Assembly (NCBI GenBank): GCA_008360955.1
Contig: LUCM01008980.1
Coordinates: 186,001-250,000 of the forward strand
Direction of reading: 5' to 3'
Length of the DNA stretch: 64,000 bases
DNA from: Fasciolopsis buskii
Lineage: Eukaryota > Platyhelminthes > Trematoda > Plagiorchiida > Fasciolidae
How positions within the stretch are numbered: the stretch's first letter is position 1; each line of letters starts with the position of its first letter. Positions 12,861 to 23,999 of this stretch are shown one piece after another. The notes under the pieces were generated by a model. The model saw only the letters and a list, made by a program, of their open reading frames with translations, made no database searches and was not told the DNA's origin. Position numbers and translations under genes: made by a program.

Positions 12861-13954
12861 GTATGCATGTGTCTGTAATTTGCCACAATAGCTGCTGTCG
12901 TCTTCTCATGTAAAAAGCGAACGCTGTTAAAGGAGTATCCCGCTTCAGGATAACATGATGAATTAGTGGACAACGCGGTCGATGTCTAGGTTATTGTTTT
13001 ATTTCTCAGATCATGTTGAAAATGCCCTCTTTGGATTATGTGATGCATCGCTTTTCTGCACGTCTGCTTAAGGAACACCAATTTTGAATTATCTTCACCA
13101 AAATATCCCAAGATGACGCATTTCGACACGGCAGCAGCAGTCTCATCAGTTGCATCTTTCATCCATTCTTCTAGCACAGGTTTGTGGTTGTTTCTGTCAG
13201 CTTCATTGACCTGGTCAATTGAGATTTGGCGCAAGCGTAACAAAATGGAGCTGTTTCAATCAGTTCTGTACTGCGTGTATGGGCATGTGCATCCGAGAGC
13301 GTGAGAGAGGAAGGGGTAGATGAGATGCGTTCGCAATCAAAGAGTCCATTCCCGCATTGCCTGATGAGGTGGTGAAAGTAGTACATTTGCATACCCGATT
13401 CATGAGCTTTTCATCAGCGTTTCTGGCGAGCTGACTACAGTGATGAGGTGTAACATCAAAGTTTGGCTAACGAGCAGTTGGATGTTTGCACTTTTAAAGA
13501 CGTGGGACGGCACTTATGTTAACCATAGTACAGCCAATGTTCGAGGCAGCCATTTTAATGATTGCTTCAAATGATAATACTAAAATGTAGATAAATATCT
13601 ATCAACCAGCATTTGTTAATCAGCCTGACATTTGCTTCAGTCCCCAAACTTGTTCGAATTTCTGTTTGGTAAATTTCTGGTCACGATGTTTGTTCAGAAC
13701 GATTCCGAACTACACCTGTTTTGAATGATATGACATTAAAGGCAACAGATGTATGGAAACTCTATGGAGTTATTCGTACTGAACCAGATTGTTACCGTGC
13801 TTACATCCAGAGACGTGATTTGAAAGAAACCTAGCGGATGATCACGCACCCGTTCATAAGTCCGGTCATTTTGGTGTGAGTCGTAGGGGTGGAACGAGGT
13901 TAGCGCAAGGTCACAGCAGGCAAACACGCACACACATACACACACAGAAGCACA
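12861..13954. other. Non-coding stretch, no gene recognised
   Basis: Overlapping short open frames on both strands (for example 12986-13392) have no recognisable domains and no splice context. Confidence 0.4.
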
Positions 13955-14025
13955 AAAACATGGCAGAGTGGTTAACCAGGCTTCCGCGTAGTTTTGAGCC
14001 TGAGGCTACGATATTAATTGTCAAT
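13955..14025 (+). repeat. tRNA-like half element
   Basis: ATGGCAGAGTGGTTAACCAGG resembles the 5' half (box A region) of a tRNA. It is followed by a short inverted pair GTAG...GAGCCTGAGGCTAC. There is no box B at the expected distance, so it cannot be a functional tRNA gene. It is preceded by a CA-rich tract (13921-13950). Confidence 0.35.
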
Positions 14026-15877
14026 CAGAACATTCAAGGTATACGTCAATCGTCACAGTTCTAATGCAAATCTACTCATCTGGTTGACTAAATGCGTAAA
14101 AGACAGAAACAACCAATTATCTCATGTCAAACAAGTGACCCGATCAATACTATACCGGAGATATGTGTGCGCACATTACGTTAAGCTGACATGAACTGAA
14201 ACCCGCAGTAGGCTAAATGTCTACAAGAGCACACACAAGAATACAAATAATGTAGCAATCGGACATGCGGCCCACTCAGATGCCGATCGGACCTCTTTCT
14301 ATCTTAGTTAAATTATAATACTATGCGTCTACTGCCCGTATACAAACGGCTACGAAACCTTAGTTGGCTGTTTGCTTAGTCATCTTGTCTTCCTTTCACA
14401 CGTTCTTTCACTTACTCATCTACTCATGATACTGGATATATTAGACCTCAACGGTTAGTCACACACCTTGGTGATGATGTACATTCATGTAGACCATGAA
14501 CTTGTTTAGGCAACTGGCAGGCCATTGACCGTTTATTCTTCTGCTTTGTTCCATGCTAAACTTTGCTGCAAATAGTCCCCGTGTGTTTTGTGATACTATT
14601 CGTGCCAGAATTGTTGGTACTCTTTGCTATTAACCCGATGAGAGACGTTCGAACAGTCAAAGCAGTTGAACATGCAGATACATGCAAACCTACCGCTTCT
14701 GACGCCTCACACACATACTCAGTGGACACGAATGTGAGTAATGCTTGGTTGTGTTTGTATGTTGCATGTATTCGAGAACAAACGAAATGTTAGTGGGTTG
14801 TTTGATTATGGTAAGAAACGAGTAAGACTGGATGGATGGGTCACGATTCACTGATTGAGAGCGGAGTCTGAAACTAACTGGTCGTGTCAGATTAGATATG
14901 GTCCGTCATCAACCTATTTGGCATTATTAACAAGAAAAAAAGCACCACGGATCAATTGTGTACAGGATCTGCAAGATCAGTTTTGTTACCCGATTGTGTT
15001 AGTTCAGAGGCACGTCAACACATTCTGATAGGGAACGGATGAATCCGTGCCGCCCAACTTTCTGGTAGACCTGTTTTCTGTCAGCTTGAAATGTCTTTAG
15101 AATAGACGGAAAAATAGTTCTATCAGCACGTAATCCGGGGCAAACCAGAAAACATCGTATAAGCGATGCAAATACAGCAGAATAACAGTTAGCCGAAAAT
15201 CGAGCTTACAGAAGGCGTACAGTTAACATGAGCGATGTCAGTCGGGGAACGGTAGAAAACAACTTGGGCAATCACATCAAGTTAGGCGAGTTCCTAATGA
15301 CTAGTCATTGTATTCCTACAGTGAGAAATCTTGCGGAAAAGAGTCGGCTATTACTTCTGATGACCGGAAGCACGGAGGTTCCATTCTTCTGCTTCCTGAA
15401 TAGCTATTTCATCAGGTTGCTAACCGACCAGAAGTAGAGGTGAGGGCACAAAACTGAGCCTAATAATGGAGAATAGAACAAAAACAACAAGGTCACCTGT
15501 GCGTGCTCAGATGTTCACTCAAACGATGAAGCTGTAATCGGTAGCACCAACAGCAGTAACGGTAATAACGGTAGTAGTGGTAGTAGTGGTAGTAGTGCTT
15601 GTACTAGCATTGGCTAGCTGAATGACTATATTTTATACTCTGGACCAGTATGAAACTAAGTTGTTACCACTCCTTCTCAGGTCTATCTGGCAGCTCTGAG
15701 ACACAATGCGAAAGCAGGATTTGCTGCGTCATCCCTAGAGTCGATCTTTATCAGCTGCACTTATGGATCATTGATTTCCCACTCTCAACCACATGTGATG
15801 TGTCCAAATTAAAACCTTATTGTTCACAAGGACCTAACAGTTGTTTCTTTTTAGCAGTAGGAGATTGATTGTTTACA
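14026..15877. other. Non-coding stretch with a GGTAGTAGT repeat
   Basis: No gene recognised. A short tandem of the 9-bp unit GGTAGTAGT (three copies) sits at 15570-15597. Confidence 0.5.
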
Positions 15878-16095
15878 TGAAATAATTCACCATGTGATAT
15901 CATCACTCAACTCACCATAAAGAAACCATGGAAGCACTGCACAGCTGTTTCATCCTTGTTAGGAATCATCAGCAGTGCATATCCACCGCGCCCGAACTGG
16001 GACGCGAACCCGGGTGAAGTTCAACAAACCGTTCAGAGCCTGCCCAGTAGCGTAATGGCTNCAGTGCTTCCATGGTTTCTTTATGGTGAGTTGTT
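15878..16095 (-). repeat. Fold-back element with perfect 32-bp inverted arms and a tRNA-like core
   Basis: The left arm 15908-15939 (begins CAACTCACCATAAAGAAACC) is an exact inverted copy of 16062-16093 (ends CTTTATGGTGAGTTG). On the minus strand the 122-bp centre contains GGGTTCGCGTCCCAG, a Pol III box B, so the core looks tRNA/SINE-derived. One ambiguous base (N at 16061) lies exactly beside the right arm. Diverged relatives lie at 2733, 3122, 19725 and 43815. No ORF belongs to it. It could be a MITE, or a SINE with an inverted duplicated end. Confidence 0.8.
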
Positions 16096-19025
16096 TCTTT
16101 GTTTACTTTCCTTTCATCAACAGAGATGGGTTAACTGTCCCAGAAGCTCGATTCATGCATTACTGAAGTTGCTTGTAGCGCTTAAATGACATTGGCTTCG
16201 ACTAAAAAGTCATCTTATTCTACTGTTTTTTCATTGCATACAAAGATAACTTGTTTACGTAGCAAACAATGACCGTGATCCTTTGATTCAACGGCCATTG
16301 TTTGGTCTCTCTTTAGTCGATCCACGGATCGTTTGGATCCAAAAGTGTGAGCAAGAAACCAGTTTACCAAACTTATAGGAGACAAAATGAATCTCTAGGA
16401 AAGCAGACACAAATGAACACTTGTTATTCGTCGTTTCCGGCTCGTAAATACAGTTGTAGCGTAGATTTCGCAGGTCTGAGTTACTGAGTCCTCCAATGAC
16501 TTTTGACAGTAAAATCACTTCCATCATTAGAGCGATTTGACAGGATGACCGCTGTTCTAACACGTTGCATTTCGACAGCCTTTTCTAGCTCGGAAATTTT
16601 TAGAATACCTCAGATTCGCCAAAGGCTTGCTTGCTGTTGGCCTGCATCCAAGCGCTAGTTCACTTGGGAAACAATTGCGTTTAACAATGCACTGCAGTTT
16701 ACGCCTACGTGAATACCATCCAGTGACACTAGGAGGTCACGCGGATGACGGTCTCTTAGGCGCGTGATATACACACACATACCTACACAAAAACAATAAG
16801 CAAATCTTTATTTTTTGAACCAATTTGGAAGCGCATGATGAATCCAGGATGATTCACGGAGCTTCGACTACTCCTGACTTCATCTGGCCTCAGGGCTGAT
16901 ATCCTTTCGGATGGTATTTTTCGCTTTTCTCCGAATTAGGCCAGATCTGGTAGAATATAGCTACCTGGCGTCTAGGGTTATCATCACTAGGCCGTTGTTG
17001 ATATCTGGTCGGCGAACCTATGAAAACGAAATCTCAGTATTTCAAGCAGATCCCGCCGTATGCTTTAACATGAGACAATGACTGCAAAGCAGCCTGTTGA
17101 CACTAGAAAAAATTTTAACACCTACAGCAGTTGAAAAATATCCGCTTAGAGTAAAGGGAAAGTCGTGTCGGTTTGCGAATGTCACATGATCACCAAGGTT
17201 TTGTTGATACTGTCTTCATTTAGGTGGCACTGATTGAAAATATGCGACCCACAAAACAGTGATGCCAACTAGAACAACCACAAATGTAATTATCATTAGT
17301 TCCCTAAACAATGTCAATGAAACGTCAATAAAAGCCAGCCTAACAGTTGTGTATATTGCCGTTTGTAACACTTCAACCGCAGGAAGCCTCACGGAGCTCA
17401 AACAACACTAGGACAGCAGCTCGATCCTCATAAGCATCAAATCAAGAGTGAAACAATGGGAAAATTTCCGTTCTCAATGACAGAGCAACGAATTCAAGTT
17501 AGTATTGGAAAAGTAAATAGTTGTTGGAAGGATGAGTGCACATTGGCATTCGCTTTTTCCTTCTGGTCACGCTGTGTAGAGCAGAATAAAGCTGATTGCA
17601 GAGATTCGACTGTAACAGTACGAATCGCAGAACCAACCTAGCACGGCAGGAAACTAATAGTTTGATGCTTGTCCCTTATGGATTAGTAAAACCTTATCGG
17701 CAAGCTTTAATCAGATCCATATGATTTTTTCAGACAAGATTACTACACTGTATTATTTGCGTAAAATAAGAGTGTAATGGAAGACTAATCCCCCATAATC
17801 TTCACGGACCTCCGCACTAATGGGATGGGATCAGCAATTTCGATTCTGAAGCGAAAGGCGAAATTGAACCAAATATACTCAGACATAACAACGAGGCGGA
17901 CGATAGCGAACTGCTGCCATTGTGTGGTGGAGTCACACAATACTCTCCTATCACGTGCTGTTTCTCCATTGTGTGTTGATAATTCGGGTGTCTAAGTTAT
18001 CTTCCCCAGAGCACAGGGCTTCCTTGCGCAAGAACCACTCCTAACATGCACTGGCAGATTGCCTCACCAAAAGAAATACGCCATAGTACGACTCGATGAC
18101 GTCATTGCATAGTCAGCTGCTTATTCGGTTTGATCGGCGGCACGAGGCTTTAACGTTGCACAATCTCACGTGGGGTTCCAGAACATACTTTGCCCTGTTA
18201 CATGGCTGATGCAATTTCGCTATTCGCGTGAAATTTACTATGAGGCGCGACGCAAGAAGATTTCAGTCACGGTTACCGTAGCTACGAGCGGGACTGTTAA
18301 CCATTGGAATCAGAACATCATAGTTACTTCTGTCGTCCAATACCGTACCAGCCACACGTACGTGAACGTGAGGCAAAACGATTTTGTGAATTGACAGTGT
18401 CACAGGAAGTATGTTAAAAATTATGTTAAAAATTAGTCTTATATTCCCTTGGTAAAATGCGGGCATATTTACACTTAGTTGTCTTTTGCCATTTTCGCGT
18501 CTATTCCTTTCGGTTGAGAAACTGTTCTTTTTAATATTCATTCGTTTCCAACCGGATCTGCTTGTTTGTGCTTTGGAAGAGGATGAACCACCTTGGAATC
18601 TGTGACGTCCTTTCGCCCATAGAGATTTCAGTGCTGCTATATTAATACATTTTAAAATAAAGATGGGTCATTCATGGTTTTCAGAAATGAAACCGTGCTG
18701 AGGATCGAATCGATACTGTCCATCCAAATCTAGATGAAATCAAAACTGAGTTGGAAGATGTATTCGTAGGCAGTTCAAAATCGTTGATTGGAGGAAAAGG
18801 GAAACAATGCCAGATCCCACCAGAAAATTGAAATGTGAAAGTTTCAAAACCTTTTTCCTCGCAGTTGCTAACTCTGGCGGCTTCGGTCGGTCATATTTAC
18901 TCAAGTTCAGTCTAATCCCGTTTAATCAAGAAAGGACGATCAAACGGCCCCTGGGTGGTCAACACGACTGTTCTTCCGCTGTTGTCATAATTACGCGATT
19001 TACTTAGATTCAGACAGGATCGAGC
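16096..19025. other. Non-coding stretch, no gene recognised
   Basis: Only short overlapping open frames (for example 16288-16563 minus and 18170-18541 on both strands). No recognisable domains or splice-bounded exons. Confidence 0.4.
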
Positions 19026-19412
19026 TCATTGGCTGATTGTCCCTCTTCTCCGGGGCTCAATGTCTCTTATTTGGTCTTCGTTATCAAGGCCGCCGCCGTT
19101 TGCCTCAGAGTCTGTTGAGATATCGGACCACTTTTTTGTTCCAGAATTAGGGTGAATGGTTCGTCTGTCCCAGCATCCTGGTTTGCGGCCGTTCTGATCT
19201 TTAGCCAGGGTGTCATTCGCGTGAGGGCGAACAGGCTTCCAAATGTGATGCGTCCTCATCGTTGCAGGACTAATCCGGCCGAAACCAAGCAGCCTTGTAA
19301 TATTGATACCAGGTCGTGGTCTCAACCTATGGTAAACGTTAGACCATTCCGATCACACTTCGTAGCAGAACACGCGAGGTCCCATGTTTTCTTCTGCGAT
19401 TCTCACTGGTAG
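19026..19412. other. GC-richer island with open frames on both strands
   Basis: Visibly more GC-rich than its flanks. It is open for 99 codons on the minus strand (19325-19026) and 86 on the plus strand (19152-19412). Neither translation contains a domain I recognise, and no convincing splice sites bound it. It could be an exon, a promoter-like island or part of an unrecognised repeat. Confidence 0.25.
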
Positions 19413-19724
19413 AAAAATAACAGTTGTCTGATAACTATCATCAAAATATGCGAACATCTAAGAGACTGTCAGGTACCATGAAGTCATCACGCAGGCGATT
19501 CTTTCAGTCTTTTTATAGAACCATAATTTACAGCACGTGTTTGCTGAGCCCTAACCGCGATCGGAAAACGGTTGTAGGTGATTGCGAAATAAAAGCCTAA
19601 ATCACTTGACTCCTGGGGCTGGCTGTCATGTATCTAGTGAACATCGGTACAATGAAAGCCTTCTCACGTAGAACTGATGTGCGCGTATCAACTGGAAGCC
19701 TTTCTGTGCTCGGTATAAAGCACG
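19413..19724. other. Non-coding spacer
   Basis: No feature recognised. Confidence 0.4.
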
Positions 19725-19825
19725 GTCCACTCCAGTTCAAGCCTCGGTGGATATAAGCTGGTGACGATTATGAACAGGCCGGATGAACCAACTGTACAAC
19801 GTTTCCGTGGTTTTCTGTCGGGAGT
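19725..19825 (-). repeat. Diverged fold-back element relic
   Basis: CTCGGTGGATATAAGCTGG, then GGCCGGATGAACCAACTGTA and CGTTTCCGTGGTTTTCTG, match in order the minus-strand reading of the 15878-16095 element (GCGGTGGATATGCA...GGATGAAACAGCTGTGC...CTTCCATGGTTTCT). Substitutions are many, so it is an old copy. Confidence 0.55.
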
Positions 19826-22594
19826 TTAGAGGTTGTGCGGCATACACTACTGAAAAATTGGACCAAAAGTAATAAGGAATTGCAATTGTGACACTTATCT
19901 CTCAAATTTTGTGATAGGCGATGATTAGTTAATTTTAAGCACTCTTGCCAGTCTCTTCGATGAAAACCTCTTAAACGCGTCTATCTAGCCGATGTGACCG
20001 CACGATATATCTCAGTTATTGTTATCACATCTGCTTTTTTAGACTAATAAACGAAAATTGGTGATCTCAAACATTCTTACTAGAAGAACTTAAGTTTGGT
20101 CCAAACATTTACCTAGCCATCTCCTTCACGATCGGGTTTTGAATTGATTGGTGCCACCTATACCTTGGTGTCAATTTTTATTTTTTCGGGTAAAGAATGA
20201 CCTCAGATATTCAGCGGTTCTTCTTGGTCGCAATTTTACAGAAGAAAAAAATAATGAAAAAGTTGTTTTGAATCTAATTGTCTTCTAAGAATTTAGAAAT
20301 TATTTTTCCACTTTAAAACACTAGCGTCAGCTTTTGCTCTCTTCCAATATTGCTTGTGTATGCATGTGTGCATGAGGCCTAGCAAAGAAATGATTAGTGT
20401 AACTTTCAAGGAGCTTCAGAAAAACACTGTTTTGTCGCTTGACCTTGAACTGTTGGAACACTGCATCGGACTTTTCAAAGAACGAAATCGATCAAGTGAA
20501 TGAACGAGGCAAACTTACTTAATGGATTTTGACATGCTAATGCTGACTCATTTTAACCAATATTGCATCCTGCAGAGGATTCCTGATGTGATGAATGGCT
20601 GCTGCCATAAAAGATTACAAAGTGAGTAACTTGACTGGTAACAGTCTGTTGATCCACTAATACTAAACTGGGAAGAACACTGGATTCTACCTTCCTAGTC
20701 TCCCCTGTGCCTTTTTGTCATTCTCGAGTTGCTAGGAGTCATTCTCAAATGAGTATCTTCTTTGCATATTTGTTGCATAATAAGACTTTACCCTTAATGC
20801 ATTAAGTATTCAGTGACTGATAGACAATTCACGGTCAGTCAGACTATCCTTACTCCTCTTAGTAGTTACACGAGGGAAATGTGCTCACTTACACTCCAGC
20901 TATTCTGTGATCTACCTCTTCCGTTCGAATGGATCCGCTTGTGTTTCTCTCTGAGTTCATTGCATTTGGAAAAGAACAACTGTTGAAATCTGAACAGGTG
21001 GAGTAACAAAAGTTTTGTTGATGGAATTGCTGATAACCGCTGGACCGGGTTAGCTCTTATTGTTCTGTCCAACTGCTAATCACTAAGTTGTATATCGGTT
21101 TGCTTTTCATCATGGCCTCGATTTTGGACGTGCAATACGTGTATGTTGCCTGAATCATGCTGGCATAGACTACCAAGCAATCAAAACCGTCTGTCTTTTG
21201 ATGAGGCATCAGCTCACACCCGTGATCAGATTAACTTCAAAGGAGCTTTGATTTTCCGGCATTCCAGCTGAATGATATTGTTTAGAAACAGATCGTTTTT
21301 CAGCCAAGGTTTGGTTTAAGCCGTAGAACAAAATTTACACCGGTAGTCAGTTTCAGATAGTGCTACCACTTTTCTCAGAGAATGCCTTGACATTTGCTGG
21401 TTAGTCTTAGTCATCCTTATTAAATCTGATCTATGAAACATTTCACTTCTGAACTCCGTCACAAAGTGCGTAAACTCGTAAACGAAAACCCCGTAACACA
21501 ATAAAACAGAAGGGTTAAAACAATGATGTGCTTAAATTTGAATGGAAAAATTTCACCAGTCCTGATTGCAATGGGAAAATGACCGCGTAGTTCAAATTAC
21601 ATCGAGTGACTACTAAATCCGGTGTTTTTGACACGTGGAATGTCGAACTACATATTTCATTTACGCCGAACCGAGACGCAACGTCAATCAATAGTAGCAG
21701 ATCATATAAACTGTGAATTTTAGACACATTGAAGCAACACCGATATTTGTAATGCTTTTCAAATCTGCCAATCCATAAGTTTGCCGGTCGACTCCTCAAT
21801 TGCCATTACCACCCCATGTAATTCTCGTCCTTATTTAGGTGTTCTAATAGTGCAGGTAGTCCATTAAAGTCAGGAATACGTCAGTTTGAGAACTATACGA
21901 TACAACAGAGTTTGCTTGGAACTGACAGATCACATCTGAAAACTGACCTTAAGGTGACAGTCCTAAGCCTCCATTTTCCGTCGTATTTCGAGAAGCATGA
22001 GTGTAATGTGCAACTGGGGCAGGTCTTATCCACACGTCAAGTGAAGTACAAGGAAATGAGGAAGCCGGCCGCTCATGGCTTGTTTTAGTTCTCAAAAGAG
22101 AAGTTCCGCGTGCTAGTCACAGGTGTAGTGCTTCGGTTCCAAGCCAGATGGACGATTTCCTTATTTCCCATACGGATTGCTCAATTCATTGTGACGGTTG
22201 CTCAAACCAACGCGGAATTTGTGAAGTCAATGATATTAACACCATCTCACAAGTCTGTCACCCCGGCAAATAATGAAATGTGCCTACGAGACAGATGTCA
22301 AACTTAGCAACTAGTGCCAAAGTTAATTTACTAACGGTCGACATTTTCTCTAACGGATGTTAATTGTGGAGAAATTCCATGGGAATGAACCTAATCTTCG
22401 TTGACATTTTCCAGGGAGAACCTTTTTTTCTTTCGTGAGCCATTCTTCAAATGTTTTCCCCAAATCATCGAATGTGTAATTTATTTGGGTAAAACCAAGC
22501 CTTGATCTCCCAGCCCCCTGGTTTGGTAAACCTTGTCAAATGTGCACACGTCGGACTAACTTTTTAGTCGAATGTTTCAAAAACGGACTCAGTT
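19826..22594. other. Non-coding stretch, no gene recognised
   Basis: AT-rich, with short random open frames. No domains or splice-bounded exons were recognised on either strand. Confidence 0.4.
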
Positions 22595-23260
22595 ACGAAT
22601 GAACGCACGCGTACGTGTGTGCAAACATTCCACAAGCGAGGCCCTGAATTCCGGGCGCCGATTTCGCTGACAGCCGAAAAGTACGTCAAGAGGCAGTTTG
22701 ACACGGTTTTCCATTCCTGCCGTAAATGGACGGGGGAGCAAATCCGGGTCTGGATTGAATATTGTAGTGTGGTATGCTTGCCACTGCGATCAGATTATGC
22801 GTTACGCGCTCGCTCGTTCGAATGCATACTGCCCAACCGAGCTGCGAACCAGGTGGAATGTGCCATATTCGCCGTGGACATAACATACATTGCCTCCAGC
22901 CAAATGGCATGCGGGAGCAGGTTTTGTGGGTCGATCAGATTTGTTCACTTGTACGGAATCGATCGATCTACCGACCGACTGACCGACCGCCCAATGGATC
23001 CACCCGTCCATTCATTTGGCCATCGATCTGGGTTGTTCCGTTGGTCGGTCGGACCAGCCACGTGACAGCCCTTTTTCGTTTGTTTAACTGTGCTGTGCTA
23101 TTCTGTGTTTGTGTGCTTACTTGGATATGTGCGTGAATGTATGCGGAGTGTGTGTGCCTGAAAGGTCCATATGAGTGTGAATTCAAGAAAATAAATGGGA
23201 GGCGTGCAGCTGCGCCTGTGCGCACCCGTATCCGCAAACTGGTCATTTTGGTTGTGCAGT
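22595..23260. other. CpG-richer island, possible regulatory or 5' region
   Basis: CpG dinucleotides are frequent here (for example ACGCACGCGTACGTG at 22603-22617), and several frames on both strands stay open for 60-148 codons, as expected in stop-poor GC-rich DNA. An inverted pair CCGACCGACTGACCGACCG (22972-22990) and GGTCGGTCGG (23043-23052) lies inside. No translation shows a recognisable domain. The island could be a promoter/5' UTR, but no start site can be read from the sequence. Confidence 0.3.
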
Positions 23261-23427
23261 GAACATCGCGTTTTTGGCGTGGATAATGTTTGTCTTGGCA
23301 AGATATACCAGCCTAGCACCAGAGCCGTGGGGAATCGAACATTCCACGAGAGGATGATGGTGATAATGATGATTTGCTAGTATGTTTACTGGTGTTTTGT
23401 TAACCAGAAACTTAAATGTCTGCTTGC

Positions 23428-23474
23428 GGGTGTGTGCGTGCGTGTATGTGTGCGTGCGCGTATGTGTGCGTACA
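23428..23474. repeat. (GTGC/GTAT)n microsatellite
   Basis: An alternating GTGTGCGTGCGTGTATGTG-type tract of potentially Z-DNA-forming purine-pyrimidine sequence. Confidence 0.75.
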
Positions 23475-23999
23475 ATGGAACCAAGCCTGAGGACTACACT
23501 TTGAAATCGGCTGACAGTTTGCTTCGGTACAAGGAAAAATAAACGGGAAAAAACTGGAAAAATTCAGGCCCATTGTCAAACCTAGAACAATCTACCTATG
23601 AGAAAATCACGAAAAGCGATGCAAAGTTGGATCAATCATTCATCAGCCACTCATCCATATACTGATTTTAGACGGATGTAATCCCAAATTCATGCAATAG
23701 TACACTTTGGTTAAGACGGACTCCCACCGTGGAAATGTTCGATATACCCAGAGTAGCAGAGTTCATGAGATCTCCAATGTGTTACTGTATAAGAATCGAG
23801 CTCGGTTAACGATGCATCGAAAAAGCGGTGTTATATGTTATATGTTAACTTCGTTTCTTCAGCAACAGAGCAGTGACGAAATGCAGGGTAATTTGTCGAC
23901 GCTTCGGTATGCACAATTTCTACCCAGGCTTGATAACAAGCATGACGCCAATACACGAGGTGGGAACTAGTCTTCCGGTCTTTTTAAAGTTTACATTTT
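23475..23999. other. Non-coding spacer
   Basis: No gene recognised. It abuts the 3' end of the minus-strand LINE. Confidence 0.4.

Noticed and set aside
22619..23136. 148- and 120-codon overlapping frames taken as a gene
   Set aside because: Several frames on both strands are open at once, which points to low stop frequency in GC-rich DNA. No domain is recognised.
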